Shown in pieces: positions 35,013-43,387 of a stretch of 64,000 nucleotides of DNA (the stretch's first letter is position 1; every line of letters starts with the position of its first letter). A model generated the notes under the pieces. The model worked only from the letters and a program-made list of their open reading frames with translations. It was not told the origin of the DNA and did no database searches. Source of the stretch: Oscillospiraceae bacterium (GTDB lineage: Bacteria > Bacillota > Clostridia > Oscillospirales > Acutalibacteraceae); assembly GCA_015066105.1 (NCBI GenBank), contig SVOY01000001.1, positions 522,127-586,126 on the forward strand. The letters run 5' to 3'. A program made the translations under genes and the position numbers.

Positions 35013-36039
35013 CGGCATATACCTCGCTGAGAGCCCTTGCAAGGTCAAAGCAGGCATCCATATCCGCTTTATCTGCCACGCAGGTTGCGGAATGAATATA
35101 TCTGCAGGGAAGTGAAATTGCTATTGTGCGCACACCCTCACAGCTTTTGTGGATTATGCCTGCATCGTTGCCGCCGGCAACCGTGGTTTTGGGCTGAATT
35201 TTTATATTTTTCTCTTTTGCAAGCGTGAATGCACCCTTAAAAAGCTCCATATCGTATACGGTGCTTCTGTCCATAAAGGAAACAACTGCACCCTTGCCCT
35301 GGCGGCAGACCTGATTTTCATCGTCTACAAAAGCAATGTCAGAGGCCGTTGTGGCTTCAAGAACAATGGCATAATCGGGTCTTAAGGCGAAAACAGCCGC
35401 ACCTGCACCGCGGCAGCCGACCTCCTCCTGAACGAGAAAGGCAAAATAGGTGTCGTATTCAAGCTCCAGCTCAAGCATTTTGAGCATAACTGCACAGCCG
35501 AAACGGTCGTCAATGGCCTTTGCCTTAACCTTGTTGCTGCCGAATTCAACGTAATCTGATTTGAAATGAACGCTGTCACCGATTGAAACAAGGCTCTCTG
35601 CCTGCTTTTTGCTGTCAGCACCGATATCAATATAAAGTGAGCTTATGTCCTTGCAGACTGCACCCTCATCGCCCTCGCAAAGGTGCATAACCTTCTGGCC
35701 GATAATGCCGTTAACCGCCTTGTCGCCCACACTTACGGCACGTCCGCAGACAACCTTGCTGTCAACACCGCCTACGTTTGTAAACCTTAAAAAGCCGTTG
35801 TCACAGATATAGGTTACAATGAAGCCTACCTCATCGGTGTGAGCGGTAAGCATCACCTTGTTTTTCGGCGTTTTTCTGCCCTTTTTAAACACAATGAGAT
35901 TTCCCATAGGGTCTGTTGTGATGCTGTCGGCGGCCGTATCAATAAGGGCACCGACCTTATCTGAAATATATTCTCTTACATTTTTTTCTCTGCCCGAAAT
36001 TCCGTCAAGAAGGCAGAGCTCGCGAAGATAATCAAGCAT
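35005..36039 (-). CDS. M42 family aminopeptidase (downstream copy)
   Basis: 344 residues. The metal-binding pattern of M42 enzymes is intact: LTAHTDEVGF, AIDDRFGC with the bridging Asp, VQEEVGCRGA with the catalytic glutamate pair, and the C-terminal HSATCV histidine. M42 enzymes are cytoplasmic, dodecameric aminopeptidases that trim short peptides. AAAGGAGG lies nine bases before the ATG at 36039. It follows a paralogue with an eight-base overlap. Confidence 0.92.
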   Translation of the reverse strand: MLDYLRELCLLDGISGREKNVREYISDKVGALIDTAADSITTDPMGNLIVFKKGRKTPKNKVMLTAHTDEVGFIVTYICDNGFLRFTNVGGVDSKVVCGRAVSVGDKAVNGIIGQKVMHLCEGDEGAVCKDISSLYIDIGADSKKQAESLVSIGDSVHFKSDYVEFGSNKVKAKAIDDRFGCAVMLKMLELELEYDTYFAFLVQEEVGCRGAGAAVFALRPDYAIVLEATTASDIAFVDDENQVCRQGKGAVVSFMDRSTVYDMELFKGAFTLAKEKNIKIQPKTTVAGGNDAGIIHKSCEGVRTIAISLPCRYIHSATCVADKADMDACFDLARALSEVYADA

Positions 36040-37057
36040 TGTACTGTGCCTCCTTTGAAAGAAGATATTCTGCAATGAGTCTGCCCGTGTTTTCAACATC
36101 CTTAAGGCTTATAACCTCGTTTGCCGTATGCATATATCTTAATGGGATTGAAATGAGGGCGGTTTTTATACCCTGACCCGTTACGGTGATGTGGTCAGCG
36201 TTTGTGCCCGTTGTTCTGCCCATAACATCGTGCTGATAAGGTATGCCCTTTTCTTCTGCAAGGGCAGAAAGCTCTCTTCTGAGGGTATCGTCAAGAATGG
36301 GGGCAATGCCGATTGAGGGGCCGCCGCCGAGACGGATTGTTTCCTCCTTTGAGGTGTAGGGGTCGTCACCGAAGCCGACGTCAACAACTATTGAGCAATC
36401 GGCATCAGAGCTTGCGAAGGCTCCCGTTTTTGCACCACTGCCGCCCGTTTCCTCACGGGTGGAAAACATAACGGTGAGACCCACGTTGTCAAGCCTGCCC
36501 TTAACAAGCTCAAGGGCATAAAGAATTGCCGCAACGGCACATCTGTCATCAAATGCACCCGAGGAAATTTTGTCTCCCGCAAGCTCATACTGAAAATTAC
36601 GAAGGGTAATTCTGTCGCCGACACAAACCCTTTTTACAATTTCTTCCTTACCGAAGCCGGTGTCAACGGCCATCTGATTTATGCTGAGCTTTTTACCCTC
36701 GTCACCCTTTGAAAGATGAGGCGGAACAGAGCAAATTACGCCGAAGATATCCTCTTTTGCGTGAATAATAACCTCTGCACCCGTAAGAACACGCAAATCC
36801 GTGCCGCCCGCTTTATCAAAAAGCACAAAGCCCTTATCGTCAAAGCCCCTTACAATCAGACCTACGCGGTCAAGATGTGCATCAAGAAGCACGTTGAAGC
36901 CGCCTTTTTTTGTTGTGCCGATAACATTGCCCAACACATCGGTTTTGACGGTCATATATTTTTCAAGATGTCTGCCGACAGCCTCAGCCGCATCCTTTTC
37001 ACAGCCTGAAACGCCCGGCTGAGAGCTCAGCTCAAAGCACAGTTCCTTTAAGTTCAT
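36032..37057 (-). CDS. M42 family aminopeptidase (upstream copy)
   Basis: 341 residues. It aligns end to end with the next gene but has diverged: LLDAHLDRVGL has Arg where the paralogue has Glu, with GAFDDRCAV, STREETGGSGA and HTANEV also present. Zinc or cobalt ligands are kept, so it is probably active with a different peptide preference. The two copies may form mixed particles. The ATG at 37057 is seven bases after GGAGG. It is the first gene after the promoter at 37093-37121. Confidence 0.92.
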   Translation of the reverse strand: MNLKELCFELSSQPGVSGCEKDAAEAVGRHLEKYMTVKTDVLGNVIGTTKKGGFNVLLDAHLDRVGLIVRGFDDKGFVLFDKAGGTDLRVLTGAEVIIHAKEDIFGVICSVPPHLSKGDEGKKLSINQMAVDTGFGKEEIVKRVCVGDRITLRNFQYELAGDKISSGAFDDRCAVAAILYALELVKGRLDNVGLTVMFSTREETGGSGAKTGAFASSDADCSIVVDVGFGDDPYTSKEETIRLGGGPSIGIAPILDDTLRRELSALAEEKGIPYQHDVMGRTTGTNADHITVTGQGIKTALISIPLRYMHTANEVISLKDVENTGRLIAEYLLSKEAQYNA

Positions 37058-37092
37058 CATTAACCCTCCGGATTTAAGATACAATTATTTAT

Positions 37093-37121
37093 ATTATATC
37101 TTACAAGCTTTGAAAAATCAA
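37093..37121 (-). promoter_or_regulatory. Sigma-A-type promoter for the M42-led gene run
   Basis: TTGATT (37116-37121), 17 bases, TATAAT (37093-37098) on the minus strand. The -35 box overlaps the stop codon of ylbJ. It is the last clear promoter before the nineteen-gene same-strand run down to 19825. Confidence 0.65.
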
Positions 37122-38251
37122 TACAAAGAGCCACATTCTCCCTCGGTTTTCTTTGCTTTTTTAGCTATGATATAGTTATCCCCTATAATAAACAGTCCGC
37201 ACATAAGCATCAGCCATACGCATACGGGAAAGGATACGTCAAGGGCCGTCTGCTGAGGCTTAACGCCCAATGAGATTACCTCACAGCTTTCGGGAAAAAG
37301 CCTTGTAACAAGAAATGCAAGTGCACTTGTCAGTGCCGCCGACAGAGCCCTTACGGCAAGAAAATATTTATATTTCATTCTCGCCCTTATTATGCACGGC
37401 ATAATCTGAAAATGCACGCATAGGCCCGCAAAGGAAATTACGGCGGCAATTATCGGCAGATTAAAGTGCTCGCTTGCGGTTACGGCACCGTTTGTAACCT
37501 CAAATATCAGCCTGAAAAACATTAGCAGCTGACCGTTGCTTACAAGGCTTTGCAAAAGGCTGTCCGCACAGCTGAAGACAACAACCCAAACGCATATATT
37601 TGTTATTGCTCTTATGCTTGAATTGACAGCAGCCGTAACTGCGGATGAATTGAAAAAGCCCTTTATTGCCGTTTTTTCACGGTGTGCTTTTACCTCATCA
37701 TCTGTAAAAAAGCGTGAGAGAACACCGGTTAAAAGTGAAACCGCAGATACACAGATATATATGATTATCCCTGCCTGCTTTGAGCCTAAAACCCCTGCGC
37801 CGATTGCTGAAACCGTAAACGCGGGCCCGGGATTTACACAGAAAAGGAGCATCCGCTGAGCCTCGGCATATGTAAGCTCGCCCTTATCAAGTGCTTTTTC
37901 AATAAGGTGTGCCCCCACGGGAAAGCCGCCGATAAGTGACATTGCAATTACGGGAAATGAAGCACCGGGCAGTGCAAAAAGAAAGCGGGTAAGCTTTTCC
38001 GCCTTTTCGGAAAGCACATCAAACATACCGATATCGTAAGCCGCGGTTGTAACAAGAAGAAAGGGAAACAGAGACGGTATAACCGTTGAAAGGCAAAGGG
38101 ACATTCCCCTTTTTACTCCGTCAGCGGCCGCCTCGGGATGAACGAGCAGCAACGCGGCCGTAAGCATAAGCAGGGCGGCGGTGGGAATAAATTTAAAATA
38201 AAAAAGCCTGTTCCGTTTTATATTATTTACTGCATTTTCTGTCAATTTCAT
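37118..38251 (-). CDS. ylbJ: Sporulation membrane protein YlbJ/SpoVV
   Basis: 377 residues, very hydrophobic, with about eight to nine helices and the gate-type nucleoside-recognition repeats (STVIPSLFPFLLV, then LIGGFPVGAHL and CVNPGPAF). In Bacillus SpoVV/YlbJ moves dipicolinic acid out of the mother cell toward the forespore. The ATG at 38251 has GGTG six bases upstream. It is divergent from yqfC-yqfD, another sporulation pair. Confidence 0.88.
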   Translation of the reverse strand: MKLTENAVNNIKRNRLFYFKFIPTAALLMLTAALLLVHPEAAADGVKRGMSLCLSTVIPSLFPFLLVTTAAYDIGMFDVLSEKAEKLTRFLFALPGASFPVIAMSLIGGFPVGAHLIEKALDKGELTYAEAQRMLLFCVNPGPAFTVSAIGAGVLGSKQAGIIIYICVSAVSLLTGVLSRFFTDDEVKAHREKTAIKGFFNSSAVTAAVNSSIRAITNICVWVVVFSCADSLLQSLVSNGQLLMFFRLIFEVTNGAVTASEHFNLPIIAAVISFAGLCVHFQIMPCIIRARMKYKYFLAVRALSAALTSALAFLVTRLFPESCEVISLGVKPQQTALDVSFPVCVWLMLMCGLFIIGDNYIIAKKAKKTEGECGSLY

Positions 38252-38285
38252 TTTTATCACCGTTAAATATTTATTTGATAAGGCA

Positions 38286-38314
38286 GTATTTTAACACCTT
38301 AAGTCTCATAAAAT
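38286..38314 (+). promoter_or_regulatory. Candidate sigma-E promoter for yqfC-yqfD
   Basis: GTATTTT (38286-38292), 14 bases, CATAAAAT (38307-38314): the -10 box and spacing fit mother-cell sigma-E, while the -35 match is partial. The start codon follows 22 bases later. Confidence 0.5.
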
Positions 38315-38335
38315 ATGTCGAGAGGTGTGTTCGGT

Positions 38336-38602
38336 ATGAATAAATATAAAGAAAATATCAAGCTGCATATGCCCGCCCTGCCCAATCCTCATCTTGAGCC
38401 GATTATTGAGCTTACATCAAACCGTGAAGCAATAATTGAAGGCTGCAGCGGCATTGTTGAGTATAACGACGGTAAGGCGGCCGTCAGCTGTAAAAGCCTG
38501 CTTATTGCCTTTGAGGGCACAGATATCAGCCTTAAAACACTTTCGGGAGATTGTGTTTCCGTAACGGGAACCTTCAGCGCAATTTCCTTTTCGTCACTGT
38601 GA
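38336..38602 (+). CDS. yqfC: Sporulation protein YqfC
   Basis: 88 residues, from an ATG eight bases after GAGGTG. The small YabP/YqfC fold is recognisable from NREAIIEGCSGIVEYNDGKAAVSC and the following beta-rich half. In Bacillus the gene is in the sigma-E regulon. It lies seven bases before yqfD, its usual neighbour. Confidence 0.88.
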   Translation: MNKYKENIKLHMPALPNPHLEPIIELTSNREAIIEGCSGIVEYNDGKAAVSCKSLLIAFEGTDISLKTLSGDCVSVTGTFSAISFSSL

Positions 38603-38609
38603 GGTAAAA

Positions 38610-39785
38610 ATGAAACAGCTGCTTGATTTATTCAGATATCTTAAATGCTTTGCCGAAATCAGCATAAGCGGCGGCTTTCCCGAAAGATTTCTGAACCTTT
38701 GCAACAGAGAAAAAATTTATTTGTGGGACGTTATGTATTGTAACGGCAGTGTTACGGCGAAAATATACTGCAGGGATTTTTTAAGGCTGAGAAAAATCCG
38801 CAGTAAAACGGGTGTGAAAATCAAAATCACCCGTAAGCACGGTCTGCTTTTCTCCTTGAAGAAAAACAAAAAAAGAAGCGTGCTTTTTATCGGCACGGCA
38901 GTTGCTTTGCTGTTTATGCTTGTGTTGAACCGCTTTGTTTGGGTAATTGACATCAAGGGTAACGAAAGCCTGAGCAGAACGAAAATACTTGAAGCTGCCG
39001 CAGAGCTTGGCCTCAGAAGCGGTACGCTTGTGCCCTTTTTTGATGAAGGCAAGGCAGGAAGAGAAATTGTAAATCTATCTGACGGCAAAATACTCTGGGC
39101 GGCAATAAATATAAAGGGCAGTAAGGCGGTTATTGAAATAAGAGAAGCCTCGGGCACAGAGGAAAAGAAGGAGGAAGACTCTTCGCCCTGCAACATTGTT
39201 GCGGATTTTGACGGCATTATTCTTTCGTGTGAAACCTACTCGGGCATTGCGGCAACGGCAAAGGGAAACGCCGTAAGGGTCGGTGATATACTTATAAGCG
39301 GAATATCGGAAAACTCGGACGGCTCGGTTAATTTTCACAATGCTGAGGGAAAAATCACCGCACTTCACAAATCAGAGCTTGAGCTTGTCTTTGAAGAAAA
39401 ACAAAAGGCAGGCAAGCTGAGCGTAACGGAAAAATACAGTAAGCTTTTTGCTTTTTCTCTTCAAATTCCGTTGTCCCTTAAGGCTTTCGGCGATGAAGAA
39501 AATGGCTTTACCTACCGTGAAGCCCTTTGCCTTGACGGAACGGTGCTGCCCTTCGGCATTGAGCATAAGGTGTGTGTGTGCGAGGGCACAGAAGCAACCG
39601 CAGAAAGCACACTGCTTGAAGCGGTGGATGAATTCAGCCGCCTGGAATATGAAAAATATAAAAACACGCTTATAACGTCAGCTGAATATAAAATTACACA
39701 CAGCAACGGGGGTGCGAAAATCAGCTCGAGCTATGAATGTATTGATTTTATAGGAAAAAAGACAGACATTTTGCAAGAAAATTAG
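38610..39785 (+). CDS. yqfD: Sporulation protein YqfD
   Basis: 391 residues. A basic N-terminal domain, one membrane helix at about 92-108 (SVLFIGTAVALLFMLVLN), then a region with IKGNESLSRTKILEAAAELGLRSG that resembles a POTRA-like domain, and a large outside C-terminal half. It is needed for sporulation in Bacillus, probably in the mother-cell membrane. AGGTAAAA directly precedes the ATG. The yqfC-yqfD-phoH-ybeY-dgkA order is conserved in Firmicutes. Confidence 0.9.
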   Translation: MKQLLDLFRYLKCFAEISISGGFPERFLNLCNREKIYLWDVMYCNGSVTAKIYCRDFLRLRKIRSKTGVKIKITRKHGLLFSLKKNKKRSVLFIGTAVALLFMLVLNRFVWVIDIKGNESLSRTKILEAAAELGLRSGTLVPFFDEGKAGREIVNLSDGKILWAAINIKGSKAVIEIREASGTEEKKEEDSSPCNIVADFDGIILSCETYSGIAATAKGNAVRVGDILISGISENSDGSVNFHNAEGKITALHKSELELVFEEKQKAGKLSVTEKYSKLFAFSLQIPLSLKAFGDEENGFTYREALCLDGTVLPFGIEHKVCVCEGTEATAESTLLEAVDEFSRLEYEKYKNTLITSAEYKITHSNGGAKISSSYECIDFIGKKTDILQEN

Positions 39786-39794
39786 AAAAAGGTA

Positions 39795-39823
39795 TTCACA
39801 ATTTTGAAAATATGTGCTAAAAT
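39795..39823 (+). promoter_or_regulatory. Sigma-A promoter for phoH-ybeY-dgkA-tcdA
   Basis: TTCACA (39795-39800), 17 bases, TAAAAT (39818-39823). It gives the housekeeping half its own promoter, separate from the sporulation pair upstream. Confidence 0.7.
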
Positions 39824-39877
39824 TTAAAAGATAATGAGAAAACTTATGTGTATTTTGACACAAATGAGGTGTACTAT

Positions 39878-40843
39878 TTGACAGAAGACGTGTTCAGCAT
39901 AGACCGCATGGAGCATGCGGTGAGCCTTTTCGGCTCCTTTGACGAAAACATAAAGCTTGTTGAAAAGGAATTTGACGTGACCTTTATAACAAGAGGCAGT
40001 GAAATAAAAATCAAGGGTGAGGAGGAAGCCGTTGATAAAGCGAAGCGGGCAATTAAAAACCTTTTACTGCTTATAAACAAGGGCGAAACCCTTAACGAGC
40101 AGAATATACGCTATGTTATTTCACTTGTACGTGACGGAAATGAGGATAAGCTTTCTTCAATGAGCTCTGACTGTATCTGCATAAGCGCAAAGGGTAAGCC
40201 CATCAAGGCAAAAACCCTCGGTCAGAAAAAATACATTGAGGCGATAAGGAATAACACGATTGTTTTCGGTATAGGCCCTGCCGGTACGGGTAAAACCTAT
40301 CTTGCCGTTGCGCTTGCCGTCAACGCCTTCAGATCAAAGCAGGTCAACAGAATCATACTCACCCGCCCCGCCGTTGAAGCAGGCGAAAAGCTCGGCTTTC
40401 TTCCCGGTGACCTTCAGCAGAAGGTTGACCCTTATCTCAGACCCTTGTACGATGCACTTTTTGATATGCTCGGCGCGGAAAATTTTCAGAAGTATCAGGA
40501 GCGCGGCAACATTGAGGTTGCTCCCCTTGCCTATATGCGAGGAAGAACCCTTGATGACAGCTTTATAATTCTTGACGAGGCACAGAACACCACCCCCGAG
40601 CAGATGAAAATGTTCCTTACCCGACTCGGCTTCGGTTCAAAAATTGTTGTTACGGGTGATATAACGCAGATAGACCTTCCCGACGGAAAAAAATCGGGCC
40701 TTGTTGAGGTAATAAAAATACTTAAAAGCGTTGAGGATATTGAAACGGTAAAATTCACACAGAAGGATGTTGTAAGACACCGTCTTGTGCAGGATATAAT
40801 TAAAGCCTACGAGAAATATGAGGAGGTTAAAAAGAGAAAATGA
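39878..40843 (+). CDS. phoH: PhoH family ATPase/RNA-associated protein
   Basis: 321 residues. N-terminal KH-like region (about 25-65), Walker A GPAGTGKTYLAVA, Walker B FIILDEAQN and arginine-rich C-terminal motifs. PhoH proteins associate with RNA processing and ribosome quality control alongside YbeY. The TTG at 39878 is chosen because GAGGTG is six bases upstream; the earlier GTG at 39848 has no ribosome site. It overlaps ybeY by four bases. Confidence 0.93.
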   Translation: MTEDVFSIDRMEHAVSLFGSFDENIKLVEKEFDVTFITRGSEIKIKGEEEAVDKAKRAIKNLLLLINKGETLNEQNIRYVISLVRDGNEDKLSSMSSDCICISAKGKPIKAKTLGQKKYIEAIRNNTIVFGIGPAGTGKTYLAVALAVNAFRSKQVNRIILTRPAVEAGEKLGFLPGDLQQKVDPYLRPLYDALFDMLGAENFQKYQERGNIEVAPLAYMRGRTLDDSFIILDEAQNTTPEQMKMFLTRLGFGSKIVVTGDITQIDLPDGKKSGLVEVIKILKSVEDIETVKFTQKDVVRHRLVQDIIKAYEKYEEVKKRK

Positions 40844-41346
40844 AGGACAGAATAAAGGTGATTATCACCAACGACCAGAACAGTATTAAAATCCCGACGG
40901 GTATCCGTATGCTGATAAGACGTTGCTGTAACGCCGTTCTTGTTACCGAGGGCTTTAAGGGCTCGGTTGAAATCAGCGTAACCATCGTTGACGACGAGGC
41001 AATTCACGCCCTTAACCTTAAGCACAGAGGCATTGACCGTGCAACCGACGTGCTCTCCTTCCCTCTCGGTGCTGACGGAGTTTACGATATCAACCAGGAT
41101 ACGGGTGCGTTTTTACTCGGTGATATTGTTATTTCTATTGAGCACGCTGTCAAGCAGGCTGAGCTTTACGGCCATTCCTTTGACAGAGAAATTGCATTTC
41201 TTACCGTTCATTCAATGCTTCATCTTCTCGGCTACGACCATGAGCCCGGCGGAATGGAGCTTGTGAGAATGAGAGAAAAGGAAGAAGCCGTGCTCACTCA
41301 GCTCGGCCTTGTAAGAAGCGGCAGCTATTACACAATGGAGGAATAA
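40840..41346 (+). CDS. ybeY: Endoribonuclease YbeY (16S rRNA 3'-end processing)
   Basis: 168 residues. The zinc motif HSMLHLLGYDHE supplies three histidines, and ATDVLSFPL is the other family motif. It acts in 16S rRNA maturation and ribosome quality control. The ATG overlaps the phoH stop (ATGA). Confidence 0.95.
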   Translation: MKDRIKVIITNDQNSIKIPTGIRMLIRRCCNAVLVTEGFKGSVEISVTIVDDEAIHALNLKHRGIDRATDVLSFPLGADGVYDINQDTGAFLLGDIVISIEHAVKQAELYGHSFDREIAFLTVHSMLHLLGYDHEPGGMELVRMREKEEAVLTQLGLVRSGSYYTMEE

Positions 41347-41354
41347 TTTTTTAA

Positions 41355-41831
41355 ATGGAATACTATAAAAAATTATTCAGAAGCTTTGTTTATGCCTTCA
41401 GAGGTGTTGCAAGAACAATTAAAACCGAGAGAAATATGCGTATACATATAACCTGCGTTATATATATGTTCTCAATTCTCGGCTTTACCGATTGGTTCAG
41501 CCTTGACAGGAGCGATTGGGCAATACTTGTTTTAGCCTCCGGTGCAGTGCTTACCTGTGAGGTGATAAACACGGCGGTTGAAAATGCAGTTAATCTTGCA
41601 ACCTCGGAATTCAGCAAATTTGCGGAAGCATCAAAGGATGCGGCGGCGGGAGCGGTGCTTGTAAGTGCCGTTTTTGCGGTAATAACGGGCATAATCATTA
41701 TGTATCAGCCAAAAGCCTTTACCATGATGCTTGAGCATTTTAAGGCAAGGCCTGCCGAGCTTGCTGCTTTTGTTTTAAGTATAATCCCCGCAACCTTATT
41801 TATATTTCTCCCGAAAAGGAAAAAGCAATGA
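41355..41831 (+). CDS. dgkA: Diacylglycerol/undecaprenol kinase
   Basis: 158 residues. ERNMRIHITCV, the catalytic EVINTAVENAVNLAT and KDAAAGAVLVSA match the small integral-membrane kinase family. In Gram-positives it mainly phosphorylates undecaprenol, feeding the cell-wall lipid carrier. A fourth hydrophobic segment at the C-terminus extends it by about 35 residues beyond the family core. It overlaps tcdA by four bases. Confidence 0.92.
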   Translation: MEYYKKLFRSFVYAFRGVARTIKTERNMRIHITCVIYMFSILGFTDWFSLDRSDWAILVLASGAVLTCEVINTAVENAVNLATSEFSKFAEASKDAAAGAVLVSAVFAVITGIIIMYQPKAFTMMLEHFKARPAELAAFVLSIIPATLFIFLPKRKKQ

Positions 41832-42511
41832 ACGAAATTTATCAGCGTACCGAGTCCCTTATAGGTGCCCGTGCACTTGAAAGGCTGAAAAACGCCCACG
41901 TTGCCGTTTTCGGTCTCGGCGGTGTCGGCGGATATGCCGTTGAAGCTCTTGCAAGGGCAGGTGTCGGCAGCCTTACGCTTATTGATAACGACACCGTTAA
42001 TCAAAGCAACATCAACCGACAGATTATCGCCCTCAGCTCCACTGTGGGCCTTAAAAAAACCGACGCCTTTAAAAGCAGAATTGCGGATATCAACCCCGAG
42101 CTGACTGTTTTTACGAGAGACATCTTCTTTTTACCCGAAAGTAAAAATGAGATTGACTTTTCCGCTTTTGACTATGTTATTGACGCAATAGATACCGTAT
42201 CGGGCAAAATAGCAATTATCGAAGAATGTAAAAGGACGGATGTGCCCGTTATTTCTTCAATGGGCACGGGCAACAAGCTTGACCCCACCGCCTTCAGAAT
42301 TACCGATATCAGCAAAACAAGCGTCTGTCCCCTCGCCCGTGTTATGCGTTATGAGCTTAAAAAGCGCGGCATAAGCAAGCTTAAGGTGCTTTATTCAACG
42401 GAAGAGCCCGTAAAAAAAGGCAACAGAACACCCGCAAGCATCTCCTTTGTCCCCTCTGTTGCAGGCCTTTTGATTGCAGGCGAGGTAATAAAGGATATTA
42501 TAAAAGAATAA
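41828..42511 (+). CDS. tcdA: tRNA threonylcarbamoyladenosine dehydratase (E1-like)
   Basis: 227 residues. FGLGGVGGYAVEALARAG is the ATP-binding loop, DNDTVNQSNINRQI the adenylation motif, and the CPLARVMR cysteine is conserved. It converts t6A37 of tRNA to its cyclic form. It is the last gene before a strong terminator. Confidence 0.94.
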   Translation: MNEIYQRTESLIGARALERLKNAHVAVFGLGGVGGYAVEALARAGVGSLTLIDNDTVNQSNINRQIIALSSTVGLKKTDAFKSRIADINPELTVFTRDIFFLPESKNEIDFSAFDYVIDAIDTVSGKIAIIEECKRTDVPVISSMGTGNKLDPTAFRITDISKTSVCPLARVMRYELKKRGISKLKVLYSTEEPVKKGNRTPASISFVPSVAGLLIAGEVIKDIIKE

Positions 42512-42537
42512 GAGAGGCATCGCCTCTCTCTTTTTTT
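42511..42537 (+). terminator. Intrinsic terminator after tcdA
   Basis: AGAGAGGC / GCCTCTCT, an eight-base-pair stem with a three-base loop, then C and seven T. The first A also closes the tcdA stop codon. Confidence 0.92.
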
Positions 42538-42539
42538 AT

Positions 42540-42983
42540 TTATTCCTGCTGATAAAGCTGACTTTGCTCAACGGCCATTTCGTCGCAGCGCTCGTTTTCC
42601 GGGTGGCCGGCGTGACCCTTTATCCATTCAAACTTAACGCTGTGCTTTTCAACAAGCAAAAGCAGCTCATCCCAAAGCTCGGGATTAAGGGCCGGTTTTT
42701 TATCCTTTTTGCGCCAGTTGTTTGCCTTCCACGACCTTGCCCAGCCGAGCGTTATACCGTTGGAAACATACTGAGAATCGGTAATAACCGTAACCTCACA
42801 GGGCTCCTTGAGTGCCTTAAGGCCTTCAATAACGGCGGTAAGCTCCATTCTGTTGTTGGTGGTGTGTGCCTCACCGCCGCAAAGCTCCTTGCGCTTGCCC
42901 TGGTAATCAAGTATTGTTCCCCAGCCGCCGGCACCGGGATTTCCCGAGCAGGCACCGTCTGTATATATTGTAACCTGTTTCAT
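42540..42983 (-). CDS. rnhA: Ribonuclease HI
   Basis: 147 residues. [16 protein letters not shown] with the first catalytic Asp, the Glu of [13 protein letters not shown], the Asp of TDSQYV, and [12 protein letters not shown] with the last histidine and Asp. It cleaves the RNA strand of RNA-DNA hybrids. The ATG at 42983 has GAGGTAG five bases upstream; the longer reading lacks one. It is convergent with tcdA. Confidence 0.95.
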   Translation of the reverse strand: MKQVTIYTDGACSGNPGAGGWGTILDYQGKRKELCGGEAHTTNNRMELTAVIEGLKALKEPCEVTVITDSQYVSNGITLGWARSWKANNWRKKDKKPALNPELWDELLLLVEKHSVKFEWIKGHAGHPENERCDEMAVEQSQLYQQE

Positions 42984-43052
42984 AATATCTACCTCGCTTG
43001 ATGATGTATATGATATCACAATAAAATACATTTGGCAATATTAAAATATGTG

Positions 43053-43081
43053 TTGAAAAAAATATATTATTATGATAAAAT
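43053..43081 (+). promoter_or_regulatory. Sigma-A promoter for the four-cysteine mini-protein
   Basis: TTGAAA (43053-43058), 17 bases, TAAAAT (43076-43081). It lies about 28 bases before the ATG. Confidence 0.65.
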
Positions 43082-43109
43082 ATCACTAACAAAAAGACAG
43101 GTGAAAAAA

Positions 43110-43328
43110 ATGAAGCAGAAAATTATCGACGAAAAGAAATATCCGAAAAAATGCGCAAATTGCTTTTACGGCCGCACTCCCCTTGACAACAGCTCCGTGC
43201 TTTGCGAGAAAAAAGGCGTTGTTGACCCGGAAAGCAAATGCAGACACTATCAGTACGACCCCCTCAAAAGAATTCCGCCGAAGCCCTTGCCCGCAATGGA
43301 ATTCACGGCTGAGGACTTTACACTATGA
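43110..43328 (+). CDS. 72-residue four-cysteine (zinc-ribbon-like) protein
   Basis: The ATG at 43110 follows AGGTG by six bases. Cysteines at 15, 18, 32 and 44 (CANC...C...C) form a plausible zinc site; RHYQYDPLKRIPPKP follows and the end is acidic. No signal peptide or membrane helix. Small proteins of this type are common and uncharacterised in Clostridia. It has its own promoter and a terminator behind it, so it is a free-standing gene. Confidence 0.75.
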   Translation: MKQKIIDEKKYPKKCANCFYGRTPLDNSSVLCEKKGVVDPESKCRHYQYDPLKRIPPKPLPAMEFTAEDFTL

Positions 43329-43337
43329 TAAAAAGCA

Positions 43338-43387
43338 AGCAGGCAGATATCCGTTTTTACGGCTATCCCCTGCTTTTGTTTATTTAT
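43338..43387. terminator. Two-sided terminator between the mini-protein and spoVAF
   Basis: AGCAGG pairs with CCTGCT, with inner GATA/TATC and CCG/CGG pairings and a TTTTTA loop; the plus strand continues TTTTGTTTATTTAT and the minus strand CTTGCTTTTTAT. It serves both convergent genes. Confidence 0.7.

Noticed and set aside
39848-39877. GTG at 39848 as the phoH start
   Set aside because: No ribosome site in front of it, while GAGGTG lies six bases before the TTG at 39878.
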